Part shown: positions 13,521 through 19,031 of the stretch, in pieces | How the letters are laid out: each line of letters opens with the position of its first letter | How positions within the stretch are numbered: the first letter of the stretch is position 1 | Source: UBA10103 sp964437185 | GTDB lineage: Bacteria > Patescibacteriota > Minisyncoccia > Phycocordibacterales > UBA2100 | Length of the DNA stretch: 23,807 nt | NCBI GenBank assembly: GCA_964437185.1 | Contig: CAYTFU010000010.1 | Location: 1 to 23,807, forward strand | Direction: 5' to 3' | The notes under the pieces: model-generated | The model's input: only the letters and a program-made list of their open reading frames with translations | Database searches by the model: none | Told to the model about the DNA's origin: nothing | Position numbers and translations under genes: made by a program

Positions 13521-13754
13521 ATTTTCCTTGCCCCTAGAGGGACGAGGGGGTCGCGGTGCCACCTTATTTACCCCGTGCGAAGCAACGGGGCTTGCTACGA
13601 GGATCTTTCACTGACGTCCCGAAGGATTATCAGTTATCTCTGTTACGGGAGATCCCGAATTGCCACTTGTGCAGCAACCTCCATACCCATCAATTTCTTC
13701 AGAGTAAACCGGCCCCAACCCCGCGTTTGACGCGGGAACCAGCTGGATTTAACT
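13521..13754 (-). promoter_or_regulatory. T-box riboswitch-like leader
   Basis: The minus strand carries AAGGTGGCACCGCG (plus 13552-13565) followed by CTCGTCCCT (plus 13538-13546), matching the conserved antiterminator of T-box leaders. Just upstream is a stem III-like hairpin, CCCCGT/ACGGGG (plus 13572-13591), and further upstream a branched region with a UUCG-capped stem that could be stem I. The UGGC bulge would pair with a tRNA ending GCCA, that is, with discriminator G. I could not identify the specifier codon. A small hairpin, GTCCC/GGGGC, competes with the antiterminator, but the long U-run follows the next stem, so the switching mechanism is not standard as seen. Confidence 0.7.
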
Positions 13755-13760
13755 AAGTGG

Positions 13761-13789
13761 AGTATACATGGTAGGTCGTATCTTGTCCA
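13761..13789 (-). promoter_or_regulatory. Promoter of the T-box unit
   Basis: On the minus strand TGGACA (plus 13784-13789), 17-base spacer, TATACT (plus 13761-13766). The predicted start is near 13754, giving a leader of about 370 bases. Confidence 0.75.
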
Positions 13790-13800
13790 GAAAAGGTTGC

Positions 13801-13824
13801 GGGGCGCTCGTTTACGAGCGCCCC
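13801..13824 (-). terminator. Terminator of the 13842-14141 gene
   Basis: GGGGCGCTCG and CGAGCGCCCC form a perfect 10-bp stem with a TTTA loop; the minus strand continues GCAACCTTTTCTGG. It lies 18 bases beyond the stop codon. Confidence 0.85.
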
Positions 13825-13841
13825 GTTGCACCTTTACCGCG

Positions 13842-14141
13842 TCAGATGCGGTTGAGGTACGTGGTTGCATCGTGGCCGTTGTGGTTGCCGCGAACAGTGA
13901 TTTGGATTCCATCGGCGAACTCCGCGACGGCGAAACCGATTTCTGGAAGAAGCGCCGTAATCGGGCACTGCAGGTCCCCATTCGTTTTGGGGAGTTGGAT
14001 CATCCATCCCGGTTGGGTCGAGTGCGGTTCGTGGGTAAAACCTTCCGGCACGTTACCATTCAGTTTCCGAATGGCGTCGGCAATTGCTGCCGCGACCTCG
14101 CTCTGACGGTCGGGGGCGATGCCGCTGGTTGTGATCAGCAT
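13842..14141 (-). CDS. Unknown 99-residue protein
   Basis: A small soluble alpha/beta protein: MLITTSGIAPDRQ, then a helix (EVAAAIADAIRKLNG), then strands around GWMIQLPKT and GIQITVRGNHNG. The pattern recalls tautomerase-like or small ferredoxin-like folds, but no N-terminal Pro or other catalytic signature is present. The open frame continues upstream to 14618 without a stop, yet ATG 14141 has a perfect AGGAGG (plus 14147-14152) 5 bases before it. The upstream part holds the promoter, terminator and hairpins of the leader. Product not recognised. Confidence 0.7.
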   Translation of the reverse strand: MLITTSGIAPDRQSEVAAAIADAIRKLNGNVPEGFTHEPHSTQPGWMIQLPKTNGDLQCPITALLPEIGFAVAEFADGIQITVRGNHNGHDATTYLNRI

Positions 14142-14171
14142 GATGGTCCTCCTGTTGCAACGACTGAATCC

Positions 14172-14205
14172 GAAAAGAGCTGTAAAGAACATACAGACTC
14201 TTTTC
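14172..14205 (-). other. Hairpin with boxA-like motifs before the 14141 gene
   Basis: GAAAAGAG pairs with CTCTTTTC and CTGTA with TACAG. The minus strand reads TGTTCTTTACAGCTCTTTTCGG, two boxA-like copies, placed between the leader terminator and the ribosome binding site. Confidence 0.6.
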
Positions 14206-14297
14206 CAATGCATTCGTCTGTACCGAAGTGCGGGATTGCGCTTCGGATAATGGGTCAAAAGGGGAAGAGGCCCACGCGCCGGAGCACAAATGAAAAA

Positions 14298-14343
14298 GCC
14301 GCCCTCAAAGCACGAACAGATGGTTCGTGCGTTCGGGGCGGGC
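14298..14343 (-). terminator. Leader terminator of the 14141 unit
   Basis: GCACGAAC/GTTCGTGC (14310-14317 with 14323-14330) forms the inner stem and GCC(C)GCCC/GGGCGGC the outer stem; the minus strand continues TTTTTCATTTG. It lies about 155 bases upstream of the start codon, so it interrupts the leader as an attenuator. No amino-acid-run leader ORF was found for this unit. Confidence 0.7.
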
Positions 14344-14388
14344 CGGTACGTAGCTATATCATAGAGTGATCTTGCGATCAGTGCCTCT

Positions 14389-14416
14389 AGTGTATCGAGC
14401 GTTTGGGCAGAGTCAA
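14389..14416 (-). promoter_or_regulatory. Promoter of the 14141 unit
   Basis: On the minus strand TTGACT (plus 14411-14416), 16-base spacer, TACACT (plus 14389-14394). A GATC-GCAA-GATC hairpin lies right at the predicted 5' end of the RNA. Confidence 0.6.
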
Positions 14417-14448
14417 GAGCTTTACGCACCTTGAGCACGTGAGTAAAG

Positions 14449-14477
14449 TTGACATATGTTTGAGCTATGTATAAGAT
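14449..14477 (+). promoter_or_regulatory. Promoter of the toxin-antitoxin pair
   Basis: TTGACA (14449-14454), 17-base spacer, TAAGAT (14472-14477), then 6 bases to ATG 14484: a leaderless arrangement. The inverted repeat CATATG and repeated TATGT around it may be where the antitoxin binds. Confidence 0.7.
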
Positions 14478-14483
14478 ATGTCC

Positions 14484-14759
14484 ATGACATCGCAAGTTGT
14501 ATTTACCGTGGATTCCAAGATCAAGGCGAAGGCCATGCGCCGCGCTAAGCGCGAGGGCGTGCCCTTTGCCGCAGTACTCAAGCTCGCGACGAAAGCGTAT
14601 GCCGAGGGCACATCTCACATCGAAATGGTGAGCGAGGAAAAATTCAATGCCAAAACAGCCCGCATCATCCGCGCCGCTTTGCGCGATGCCGAGCAGGGGA
14701 AGAACATTGTGTCATTTAAGACCGACAAAGAAATGAATGATTACTTACTGGCGCTGTAG
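14484..14759 (+). CDS. RelB/DinJ-family antitoxin
   Basis: A 91-residue antitoxin with an N-terminal ribbon-helix-helix: TSQVVFTVDSKIKAKAMRRA followed by GVPFAAVLKLATKAYAEG, typical of DinJ/RelB proteins that bind their own promoter as dimers. The C-terminal part (KTARIIRAALRDAEQGKNIV, then KTDKEMNDYLLAL) would wrap around the toxin. ATG 14484 is preferred because it lies 6 bases after the -10 box; ATG 14478 would overlap that box. The toxin gene follows after 9 bases. The pair lies between divergent and tandem attenuated units. Confidence 0.88.
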   Translation: MTSQVVFTVDSKIKAKAMRRAKREGVPFAAVLKLATKAYAEGTSHIEMVSEEKFNAKTARIIRAALRDAEQGKNIVSFKTDKEMNDYLLAL

Positions 14760-14768
14760 CCGCATAGT

Positions 14769-15026
14769 ATGCGGACCGATCTACATCGTTCGTTCCTGAA
14801 AGAATTTAAGAAAATACCGCAGAAAATACGTGAGCAATTTGTTGAGCGAAAGGATCTTTTTCTGACTGAACCTTTTCACTCACTCCTCAACAATCACCCT
14901 GTCGGTAAGCGATTTCCGGGTTGCCGAAGCATCAACGTAACGGGGGACTATCGGGCGATATTCAAAGAAAGCGGGGATGAGGTACTTTTTTTACACATCG
15001 GCACACACAGCGAGTTATACGAATAG
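14769..15026 (+). CDS. RelE/YafQ-family mRNA interferase toxin
   Basis: An 85-residue toxin of the RelE superfamily, which cuts mRNA in the ribosomal A site. It shows the family pattern: RSFLKEFKKIPQKIREQFVE near the N-terminus, then HPVGKRFPGCRSINVTGDYRAIFK and the C-terminal FLHIGTHSELYE. The last segment matches the YafQ GTHSEL-type end with its catalytic-region His. Its place right after a RelB/DinJ antitoxin confirms the call. Confidence 0.9.
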   Translation: MRTDLHRSFLKEFKKIPQKIREQFVERKDLFLTEPFHSLLNNHPVGKRFPGCRSINVTGDYRAIFKESGDEVLFLHIGTHSELYE

Positions 15027-15050
15027 ATGACATTGCCACTTTTCCACAGC

Positions 15051-15080
15051 TTGACACTTCGCGGGGGAGTAGGTTATGGT
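15051..15080 (+). promoter_or_regulatory. Promoter of the leucine-leader unit
   Basis: TTGACA (15051-15056), 18-base spacer, TATGGT (15075-15080), then 7 bases to the leader ATG at 15088. Confidence 0.78.
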
Positions 15081-15087
15081 GGGCTTA

Positions 15088-15180
15088 ATGAATCAGTCGC
15101 AGATTCGACAGGCTCACTGCAAGAAGCTTCTTGGACTTCTACTTATTGCCCACTCGAGTGGAGGCTTTGTCCGTGTCTAG
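15088..15180 (+). CDS. Leucine-rich leader peptide (30 aa)
   Basis: A 30-codon ORF containing KKLLGLLLIA (residues 12-21; Leu codons CTT CTT GGA CTT CTA CTT), starting near the predicted 5' end of the mRNA. Codons 23-28 include GAGTGGAGGCTTTGT (15156-15170), which can pair with the 5' arm of the terminator at 15200-15214 over 14 of 15 positions. The segment begins 4 codons past the Leu run, so a ribosome stalled there would leave it free, while one moving to the stop would cover it. This matches leucine-operon-type attenuation. Leucine as the signal is inferred from the codons. Confidence 0.85.
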   Translation: MNQSQIRQAHCKKLLGLLLIAHSSGGFVRV

Positions 15181-15199
15181 AAACTAAATCCAGATACCA

Positions 15200-15233
15200 A
15201 CAAGCCCTCCACTCGGAGGGCTTGTGCTTTTTT
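15200..15233 (+). terminator. Attenuator terminator of the leucine-leader unit
   Basis: ACAAGCCCTCC (15200-15210) pairs perfectly with GGAGGGCTTGT (15215-15225), loop ACTC, then GCTTTTTTAG. The same 5' arm plus loop is complementary to the leader segment 15156-15170, so the two structures exclude each other. Confidence 0.9.
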
Positions 15234-15236
15234 AGC

Positions 15237-15250
15237 TGTTCTTTGAAACG
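15237..15250 (+). promoter_or_regulatory. boxA-like element after the leucine attenuator
   Basis: TGTTCTTTGAAACG closely resembles rRNA boxA sequences (TGCTCTTTAACA in E. coli; TGTTCTTTGAAAAC in many Gram-positives), where NusB and ribosomal protein S10 load. It lies just after the attenuator terminator. Confidence 0.5.
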
Positions 15251-15314
15251 TCAGTATTATAGTCACGTTCAAGCTCGGATTACCGGGCATCACGCAACAC
15301 CCAATGGGGGAAAC

Positions 15315-15482
15315 ATGACCGACACTAAGGACACAGGGCTCGATGCAGGCCAACTTAAGGGGGCGAAAGGGGATGATGTCAATCGCTCCGATCGCCCAGA
15401 AACAGAAGACTGCCACGGCATGGATCTGCACTTGGCGGACCCAAAGCCTCCGCGGAAAAAGAAGTCTGGTTCGGACAAATAA
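15315..15482 (+). CDS. 55-residue charged protein controlled by the leucine attenuator
   Basis: A very hydrophilic small protein, acidic in the middle (DDVNRSDRPETEDC) and basic at the end (KPPRKKKSGSDK), probably disordered and possibly nucleic-acid or ribosome binding. No domain is recognised. ATG 15315 has GGGGG 4 bases upstream. It is followed after 13 bases by the 15496 gene, and the two share one promoter and attenuator. Its reality rests mainly on the regulatory context and ribosome binding site. Confidence 0.6.
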   Translation: MTDTKDTGLDAGQLKGAKGDDVNRSDRPETEDCHGMDLHLADPKPPRKKKSGSDK

Positions 15483-15495
15483 AGGGGAGGAGGAA

Positions 15496-15795
15496 ATGTC
15501 CGGGGAAAAATTGGGGGACGAAGGTGGAGTCATTCACTTTAGCGTCGTTCCGGATAACGGAAGATACGCAGTAACCGTGATCGCGGCTTCGCGGCAGCCT
15601 GTTCTTGTGATCCTGAAGGCAAAGGAACCTGAACTGCACGGTTCACTGGCTCATGCGAATCCGTCAGTTTGGGCTGATTATCGCGACGATGGGACGTTCG
15701 CTGTCTCAGGGATGGGCGGTGACCTGAACGCGGTTGTTCGCGCGATGATCGAACGTGTGGAGTCGCACCATGGCCGACACGGTGGCGATCTGTAA
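15496..15795 (+). CDS. Unknown 99-residue protein, second gene of the leucine-attenuated operon
   Basis: A small soluble protein with beta-strand character (VIHFSVVPDNGRYAVTVIAA, then PVLVILKAKEPE) and a C-terminal helix (LNAVVRAMIERVESHHGRHG) that is His-rich at its end. It has a strong ribosome binding site, GGGGAGGAGG, 5 bases before ATG 15496. The open frame extends upstream to 15343 but overlaps the preceding gene, so ATG 15496 is preferred. A terminator follows. Not recognised. Confidence 0.72.
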   Translation: MSGEKLGDEGGVIHFSVVPDNGRYAVTVIAASRQPVLVILKAKEPELHGSLAHANPSVWADYRDDGTFAVSGMGGDLNAVVRAMIERVESHHGRHGGDL

Positions 15796-15816
15796 CAAGA
15801 CTATAAGGCTCACGTT

Positions 15817-15845
15817 GCCCCCTGGATCCGTGCGATTCAGGGGGC
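15817..15845 (+). terminator. Terminator of the leucine-attenuated operon
   Basis: GCCCCCTG (15817-15824) pairs with CAGGGGGC (15838-15845), followed by TTCGTCTTTTT. Confidence 0.85.
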
Positions 15846-15861
15846 TTCGTCTTTTTATGCT

Positions 15862-15890
15862 TTGACAGTTGATACGGGCCTTGGTAGATT
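15862..15890 (+). promoter_or_regulatory. Promoter of the valine/branched-chain leader unit
   Basis: TTGACA (15862-15867), 17-base spacer, TAGATT (15885-15890), then exactly 6 bases to the leader ATG at 15897. Confidence 0.85.
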
Positions 15891-15896
15891 CGAGAT

Positions 15897-15968
15897 ATGA
15901 GGCCACAAGCTTCACAGCTTATTGCAATCCTAGTCGTCGTCCTTGGGACGGGGCTTTCGGCTGCGTAA
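15897..15968 (+). CDS. Branched-chain amino-acid leader peptide (23 aa, VVV)
   Basis: A 23-codon ORF containing QLIAILVVVLGTG (residues 7-19): three successive GTC valine codons flanked by Leu and Ile, like the leader peptides of ilv operons. It begins at the predicted 5' end of the mRNA. The antiterminator segment GGGGCTTTCGG (15950-15960) starts about 3 codons after the Val run and pairs perfectly over 11 bases with 15993-16003, the 5' arm of the terminator. Stalling at Val codons would free it; completion would cover it. Valine, or branched-chain amino acids together, is the inferred signal. Confidence 0.87.
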   Translation: MRPQASQLIAILVVVLGTGLSAA

Positions 15969-15992
15969 GTTTGGCACAAACAAACGAACGAA

Positions 15993-16025
15993 CCGAAAGC
16001 CCCGATGAGGGGCTTTCTTCGTTCA
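15993..16025 (+). terminator. Attenuator terminator of the branched-chain leader unit
   Basis: GAAAGCCCC (15995-16003) pairs with GGGGCTTTC (16009-16017), 5-base loop, tail TTCGTTCATG. The tail is only moderately T-rich. The same 5' arm pairs with 15950-15960 in the alternative antiterminator. A TGATCTTTTCGG motif (16026-16037) follows. Confidence 0.82.
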
Positions 16026-16052
16026 TGATCTTTTCGGAAAGGGAGAAAAACG

Positions 16053-16400
16053 ATGGTTGACATCGCGGGAGATCCGACTTTTGACGATCGGGGGGACTTT
16101 GTTCTGTCCTTTGCTGACGCTGCCGAGAAAAGAAGGCGCGCGACATTGGAGAAAATCTTGTGCCCTGATCATCCCTCGATGGTGGGCGTGAAGATGCGTC
16201 TTGGTCAGGACAAACGGGGAAGGCCGGTATACTTTGAACCCCGTTTCGGAGTGAGAGGGTCCGAAACTTGGACGTTGGTTCGGACGCTCAACGAGGCGGA
16301 GCAGGAGAAGCTGAGTCTGTTTGCCGAAGGTGATCTAGAGGCGCGTCACGGACCTTCGAACACGCACATCTTCTATTGGAAGGGGGATCCGTGGTCATGA
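16053..16400 (+). CDS. Unknown 115-residue protein controlled by the branched-chain attenuator
   Basis: A small charged protein. A likely helix (FADAAEKRRRATLEKILCPD, about residues 20-39) is followed by strands (VYFEPRFGVRGSETWTLVRT, about 64-83) and a second helix (LNEAEQEKLSLFAEGDLEAR). The middle part looks compact and basic, as in RNA-binding or ribosome-associated small proteins, but no family is recognised. ATG 16053 has AAAGGGAG about 8 bases upstream. It is the only gene in its unit, ending 20 bases before a strong terminator. Confidence 0.7.
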   Translation: MVDIAGDPTFDDRGDFVLSFADAAEKRRRATLEKILCPDHPSMVGVKMRLGQDKRGRPVYFEPRFGVRGSETWTLVRTLNEAEQEKLSLFAEGDLEARHGPSNTHIFYWKGDPWS

Positions 16401-16419
16401 CAACCTTCTTCCATCCTCG

Positions 16420-16456
16420 CGGGCCGCCTGTTTTACAGTGCGGCCCGATTTTTTTT
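16420..16456 (+). terminator. Terminator after the 16053-16400 gene
   Basis: CGGGCCGC (16420-16427) pairs with GCGGCCCG (16440-16447), followed by ATTTTTTTT. Confidence 0.92.
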
Positions 16457-16473
16457 GGTGAGCCTTTAAGTAT

Positions 16474-16481
16474 GGTATAAA
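16474..16481 (+). promoter_or_regulatory. Extended -10 box of the amidotransferase gene
   Basis: TGGTATAAA-type extended -10 (TATAAA 16476-16481), 5 bases before ATG 16487; leaderless transcript predicted. Confidence 0.6.
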
Positions 16482-16486
16482 ACAAT

Positions 16487-17248
16487 ATGGGTCGAATCCT
16501 ACTCATACAGTCGAGAGAGCGCTCAGAATCCCTCGTTTCGGAGCGGAGTAATTTTGAACGTGCCCTAAAGGGGCTTGCGGAGCTCGATTGTCTCTCCGCG
16601 CTTGATTCGAAGATCGCGCACACCGCTCCGTCGGATCTCATCGATCCGTATGATGCATTTATCTTTGGGGGTTCGGCGGAATTTGATATTCATGGCGGCA
16701 GGGAAGATCGAGATCCGGCACGGCTCATGTCGATGATCATTCTCTCTCGCGTGCGCATGTTTATGACCTACGCGCGCGCTGCGGGGAAGCCGGTGCTCGG
16801 AATTTGCTTCGGCCACCAGCTCATCGCCGAAGTATATGGAGGATGCGTGACGCACGATTGCAGTCAAAAGAAATGCGGTACGTACGAAGTGTCGCTCACT
16901 GAGGAAGGCAAGAGAGACAAATTTTTCAAGAATCTTCCCGAGAAATTTTTTGCGCAATACGCGCACAGGGATAGCGTGACGTCACTTCCCGAAGGGGCCG
17001 TGCAGCTCGCCGATGGCGCGGCGTGCCGCTTCAGTGCGTTGCGTTACGATTCATGCGTCTACACAATGCAATTTCATCCCGAGCTCGGAGCCGCAGAAAA
17101 TATCGCGAGCCTGCGCCGCTCGGTGGGGTATGTGCCGGAAGGAGTGGAACCCGAATCGCTCGTGCGCGAGTCACTGGAAGCATCGCAGATCATTCCTCTG
17201 TGGTTTAAATACGTTGTTGATGGGGAAGCGGACTGTCCGCGCGAGTGA
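16487..17248 (+). CDS. Class I glutamine amidotransferase-like protein
   Basis: A 253-residue protein of the class I amidotransferase family, which splits glutamine to deliver ammonia to a partner synthetase or acts alone as a hydrolase on gamma-glutamyl compounds. The nucleophile elbow GICFGHQLIAEVYGG carries the catalytic Cys (about residue 107), and MQFHPELG carries the His and Glu of the triad (about residues 197-199). The upstream FIFGGSAEFD matches the oxyanion-side loop. No synthetase domain is attached and none is nearby, so it resembles stand-alone GMP synthase-like amidotransferases. The TATAAA box 5 bases upstream supports this start. Confidence 0.9.
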   Translation: MGRILLIQSRERSESLVSERSNFERALKGLAELDCLSALDSKIAHTAPSDLIDPYDAFIFGGSAEFDIHGGREDRDPARLMSMIILSRVRMFMTYARAAGKPVLGICFGHQLIAEVYGGCVTHDCSQKKCGTYEVSLTEEGKRDKFFKNLPEKFFAQYAHRDSVTSLPEGAVQLADGAACRFSALRYDSCVYTMQFHPELGAAENIASLRRSVGYVPEGVEPESLVRESLEASQIIPLWFKYVVDGEADCPRE

Positions 17249-17303
17249 GCGCCGACTTGTATCATGGTCCTACCCCGTTTTTTGGGGAATCGCCGTGCGC
17301 GCG

Positions 17304-17309
17304 TAGAAT
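17304..17309 (+). promoter_or_regulatory. -10 box (TAGAAT) of the M24 peptidase gene
   Basis: TAGAAT, 6 bases, ATG 17316, the same leaderless layout as at 497 and 4952. The possible -35 (TTGGGG, about 17282) is weak. Confidence 0.6.
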
Positions 17310-17315
17310 GACGAT

Positions 17316-18038
17316 ATGGCGGCAAAAACTTCAGAGCAAGTCCGTGCAATAGAAGAAACGCAGCGTGCGACTAGTGTTGCGATGGCGACCGTTATCGAGT
17401 ATCTGCGCACCGCATCTGCCCCGACTTCCGAAGAGGCTCACTCGCTCATCGAAAAAGTGTTACTCGAGCACAATTGTGAATCTCCCACCGGTCACATCGT
17501 CGCTGCGGGCATTCAATCGACAGAGCCGCACGAACGGGGGAGTGGGCCGATCGCGCGCGGTGTGCCAGTCGTTATCGACATCTTCCCACGCAACAAATCC
17601 ACTGGCTACTTTGCCGATATGTCCCGCACTATTTGCCTCGGTGAGCCCTTGCCCGAAGTGCAGAAGATGTTTGATGCCGTAGTGGGCGCACAAGAACTCG
17701 CCGAATTTATGGTGAGGCCGGGCGTCCCGTGCCTGGCGATACAAGAATCGGTCGACGCGTATTTCGTTGATCGTGGATTTAAGACCTCAGGAAAGGGCAA
17801 AGAATTTCCTTTTGCCGAAGGATTCGTCCACGGGGTGGGGCATGGGGTGGGATTGGAAATCCACGAATCTCCGAGAATAGGGCGCAAAAGCACCGAAGTC
17901 TTGGCCGAAGGCGATGTGATCACCATCGAACCGGGCCTCTACTACCCACAATGGGGCGGCATTCGCATGGAAGACATGGTCCTCGTCACGGCAAGTGGCC
18001 CCCGCAACCTCACCCAATTCTCCAAGCAGTTCATCTAG
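17316..18038 (+). CDS. M24-family metallopeptidase (Xaa-Pro aminopeptidase-like)
   Basis: A 240-residue pita-bread-fold metallopeptidase that removes N-terminal residues, probably ahead of proline. All five metal ligands are visible in family order: Asp in VVIDIFPR, Asp in YFADMSRT, His in GVGHGVGLEIHESP, Glu in ITIEPGLYYPQ, and Glu in GIRMEDMVLV. It lacks the N-terminal domain of full-length PepP/PepQ (about 350-440 residues), so it is a catalytic-domain-only form, nearer methionine aminopeptidase in size; the ordering and GIRMEDMV motif favour Xaa-Pro type. A related C-terminal fragment occurs at 19670. The start is fixed by TAGAAT 6 bases upstream. Confidence 0.93.
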   Translation: MAAKTSEQVRAIEETQRATSVAMATVIEYLRTASAPTSEEAHSLIEKVLLEHNCESPTGHIVAAGIQSTEPHERGSGPIARGVPVVIDIFPRNKSTGYFADMSRTICLGEPLPEVQKMFDAVVGAQELAEFMVRPGVPCLAIQESVDAYFVDRGFKTSGKGKEFPFAEGFVHGVGHGVGLEIHESPRIGRKSTEVLAEGDVITIEPGLYYPQWGGIRMEDMVLVTASGPRNLTQFSKQFI

Positions 18039-18084
18039 TATTGTTTGTGAATAAAAATAAAAACCGACCTAGATATAGTGGGAG

Positions 18085-18624
18085 TCAGTTAGCAAGCTCG
18101 TAGCCACAGCGTCGCGCTGCTTCGTGGGGCTCCATAATCTCACCCGTTTTCAAATCGCGGCACATATCCTCCTTATCCATCGCAAAGAAGGTTGGTGTCT
18201 TGGCGTGCTCGCCACCAGCCGCCGCCCAGCACTGGATCATAAAATTTGTCATCATTTTATAAAATTCTGGATTGTATGCCGCCGCTTCAGCCTCGGTGTA
18301 GTCGACGCCTTCGAACGCTTTCAGGGCGTAGTCGCGAAACTCGGGAAGCAAACTTTTTCCTGCCGCATTAAATTCGTCGTATATCGTGGCGTCAAAATCT
18401 TCCACTTTGGTTCCGCCCTCTTCCTTGTAGAAATAACGATTGTAGGAGAGTTCGTAATGTTGTTCTGTAAATAATTCGATCGTCGCGTACATCTGGTGTG
18501 ATTTCGGTTCGATAGCCACCAACTCCTGCAATTTCGCTATCACGGGGTCCTTGGAGCGCTCCAATATACCCCGCATGTCTTTCAGTAGTTGCTTGACTCG
18601 GCCCAGTGATTCCGTGTTTTCCAT
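18085..18624 (-). CDS. Unknown 179-residue protein
   Basis: A soluble, mainly helical protein (RVKQLLKDMRGILERSKDPV and KLQELVAIEPKSHQMY near the N-terminus) rich in Glu, Ala, Phe and Tyr, with EFYKMMTNFMIQCWAAAGGE in the C-terminal third and CRDLKTGEIMEPHEAARRCG at the end. No membrane segment or recognised catalytic motif is visible. TAAACT lies 7 bases before the ATG at 18624 on the minus strand, suggesting its own leaderless promoter. It is convergent with the M24 gene. Function not assigned. Confidence 0.75.
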   Translation of the reverse strand: MENTESLGRVKQLLKDMRGILERSKDPVIAKLQELVAIEPKSHQMYATIELFTEQHYELSYNRYFYKEEGGTKVEDFDATIYDEFNAAGKSLLPEFRDYALKAFEGVDYTEAEAAAYNPEFYKMMTNFMIQCWAAAGGEHAKTPTFFAMDKEDMCRDLKTGEIMEPHEAARRCGYELAN

Positions 18625-18843
18625 ACGAAACAGTTTACCTATAAAATGTTTGTCTGATTCTGCTCCGCACAGCGTACCATGGTGGAATTACCGCAACCAG
18701 TTAGATCCAGAAACAGATTAAGAAATACTTTTTCGCTCTTGACCGCATACGTTGGTTTATTATTTGTAACACCTCTCAGTATTATGCATGATGATGAGTG
18801 CCCTATGAAGTCTCCCCGTCCGTGGAGTCAGACCCTATTAACC
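18625..18843. other. Intergenic region, no clear gene
   Basis: Between the 18085-18624 gene and the promoter at 18844 I see no convincing gene. A 69-codon plus-strand frame (18679-18888) contains a hydrophobic stretch but runs through the promoter of the next unit and has no ribosome binding site. Confidence 0.6.
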
Positions 18844-18872
18844 TTGACGCGCATTCTTCCTCCAGATACAGT
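18844..18872 (+). promoter_or_regulatory. Promoter of the attenuated kinase-like gene
   Basis: TTGACG (18844-18849), 17-base spacer, TACAGT (18867-18872), then exactly 6 bases to the leader ATG at 18879. Confidence 0.78.
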
Positions 18873-18878
18873 TGGACT

Positions 18879-18947
18879 ATGCATGTAGCATTTGCAAATA
18901 CGTCACCGCGTCCGGCCCTATTTGAGGTCGGTTCTGACTGTTTGTAA
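18879..18947 (+). CDS. Leader peptide (22 aa, PRP, possible proline sensor)
   Basis: A 22-codon ORF at the predicted mRNA 5' end; residues 8-14 read TSPRPAL. There is no long run, but the codons 3-5 before the antiterminator segment include CCG CGT CCG (Pro-Arg-Pro). TTGAGGTCG (18922-18930) in the ORF pairs over 9 bases (one G-U) with CGGCCTCAA (18972-18980), which overlaps the 5' arm and loop of the following terminator. The geometry matches the Leu and Val units. Proline or arginine is the best guess for the signal. Confidence 0.62.
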   Translation: MHVAFANTSPRPALFEVGSDCL

Positions 18948-18968
18948 TTTTTTACTCCAAACACTCCA

Positions 18969-18999
18969 AAGCGGCCTCAATAGCGGGGCCGCTTCTCGT
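18969..18999 (+). terminator. Attenuator terminator before the kinase-like gene
   Basis: AAGCGGCC (18969-18976) pairs with GGCCGCTT (18987-18994), 10-base loop, tail CTCGTTTA. CGTTCTTTGAAAGG (19011-19024), a boxA-like motif overlapping the ribosome binding site AAAGGA, follows. Confidence 0.72.
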
Positions 19000-19031
19000 T
19001 TATGGCGAGACGTTCTTTGAAAGGATTCATC

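Noticed and set aside
14142..14618. Long upstream extension of the 13842-14141 frame
   Set aside because: Contains the promoter, leader terminator and hairpins and overlaps the divergent antitoxin; AGGAGG fixes the start at 14141.
18679..18888. 69-codon ORF with a hydrophobic stretch
   Set aside because: No ribosome binding site or promoter, and it overlaps the promoter and leader start of the next unit.
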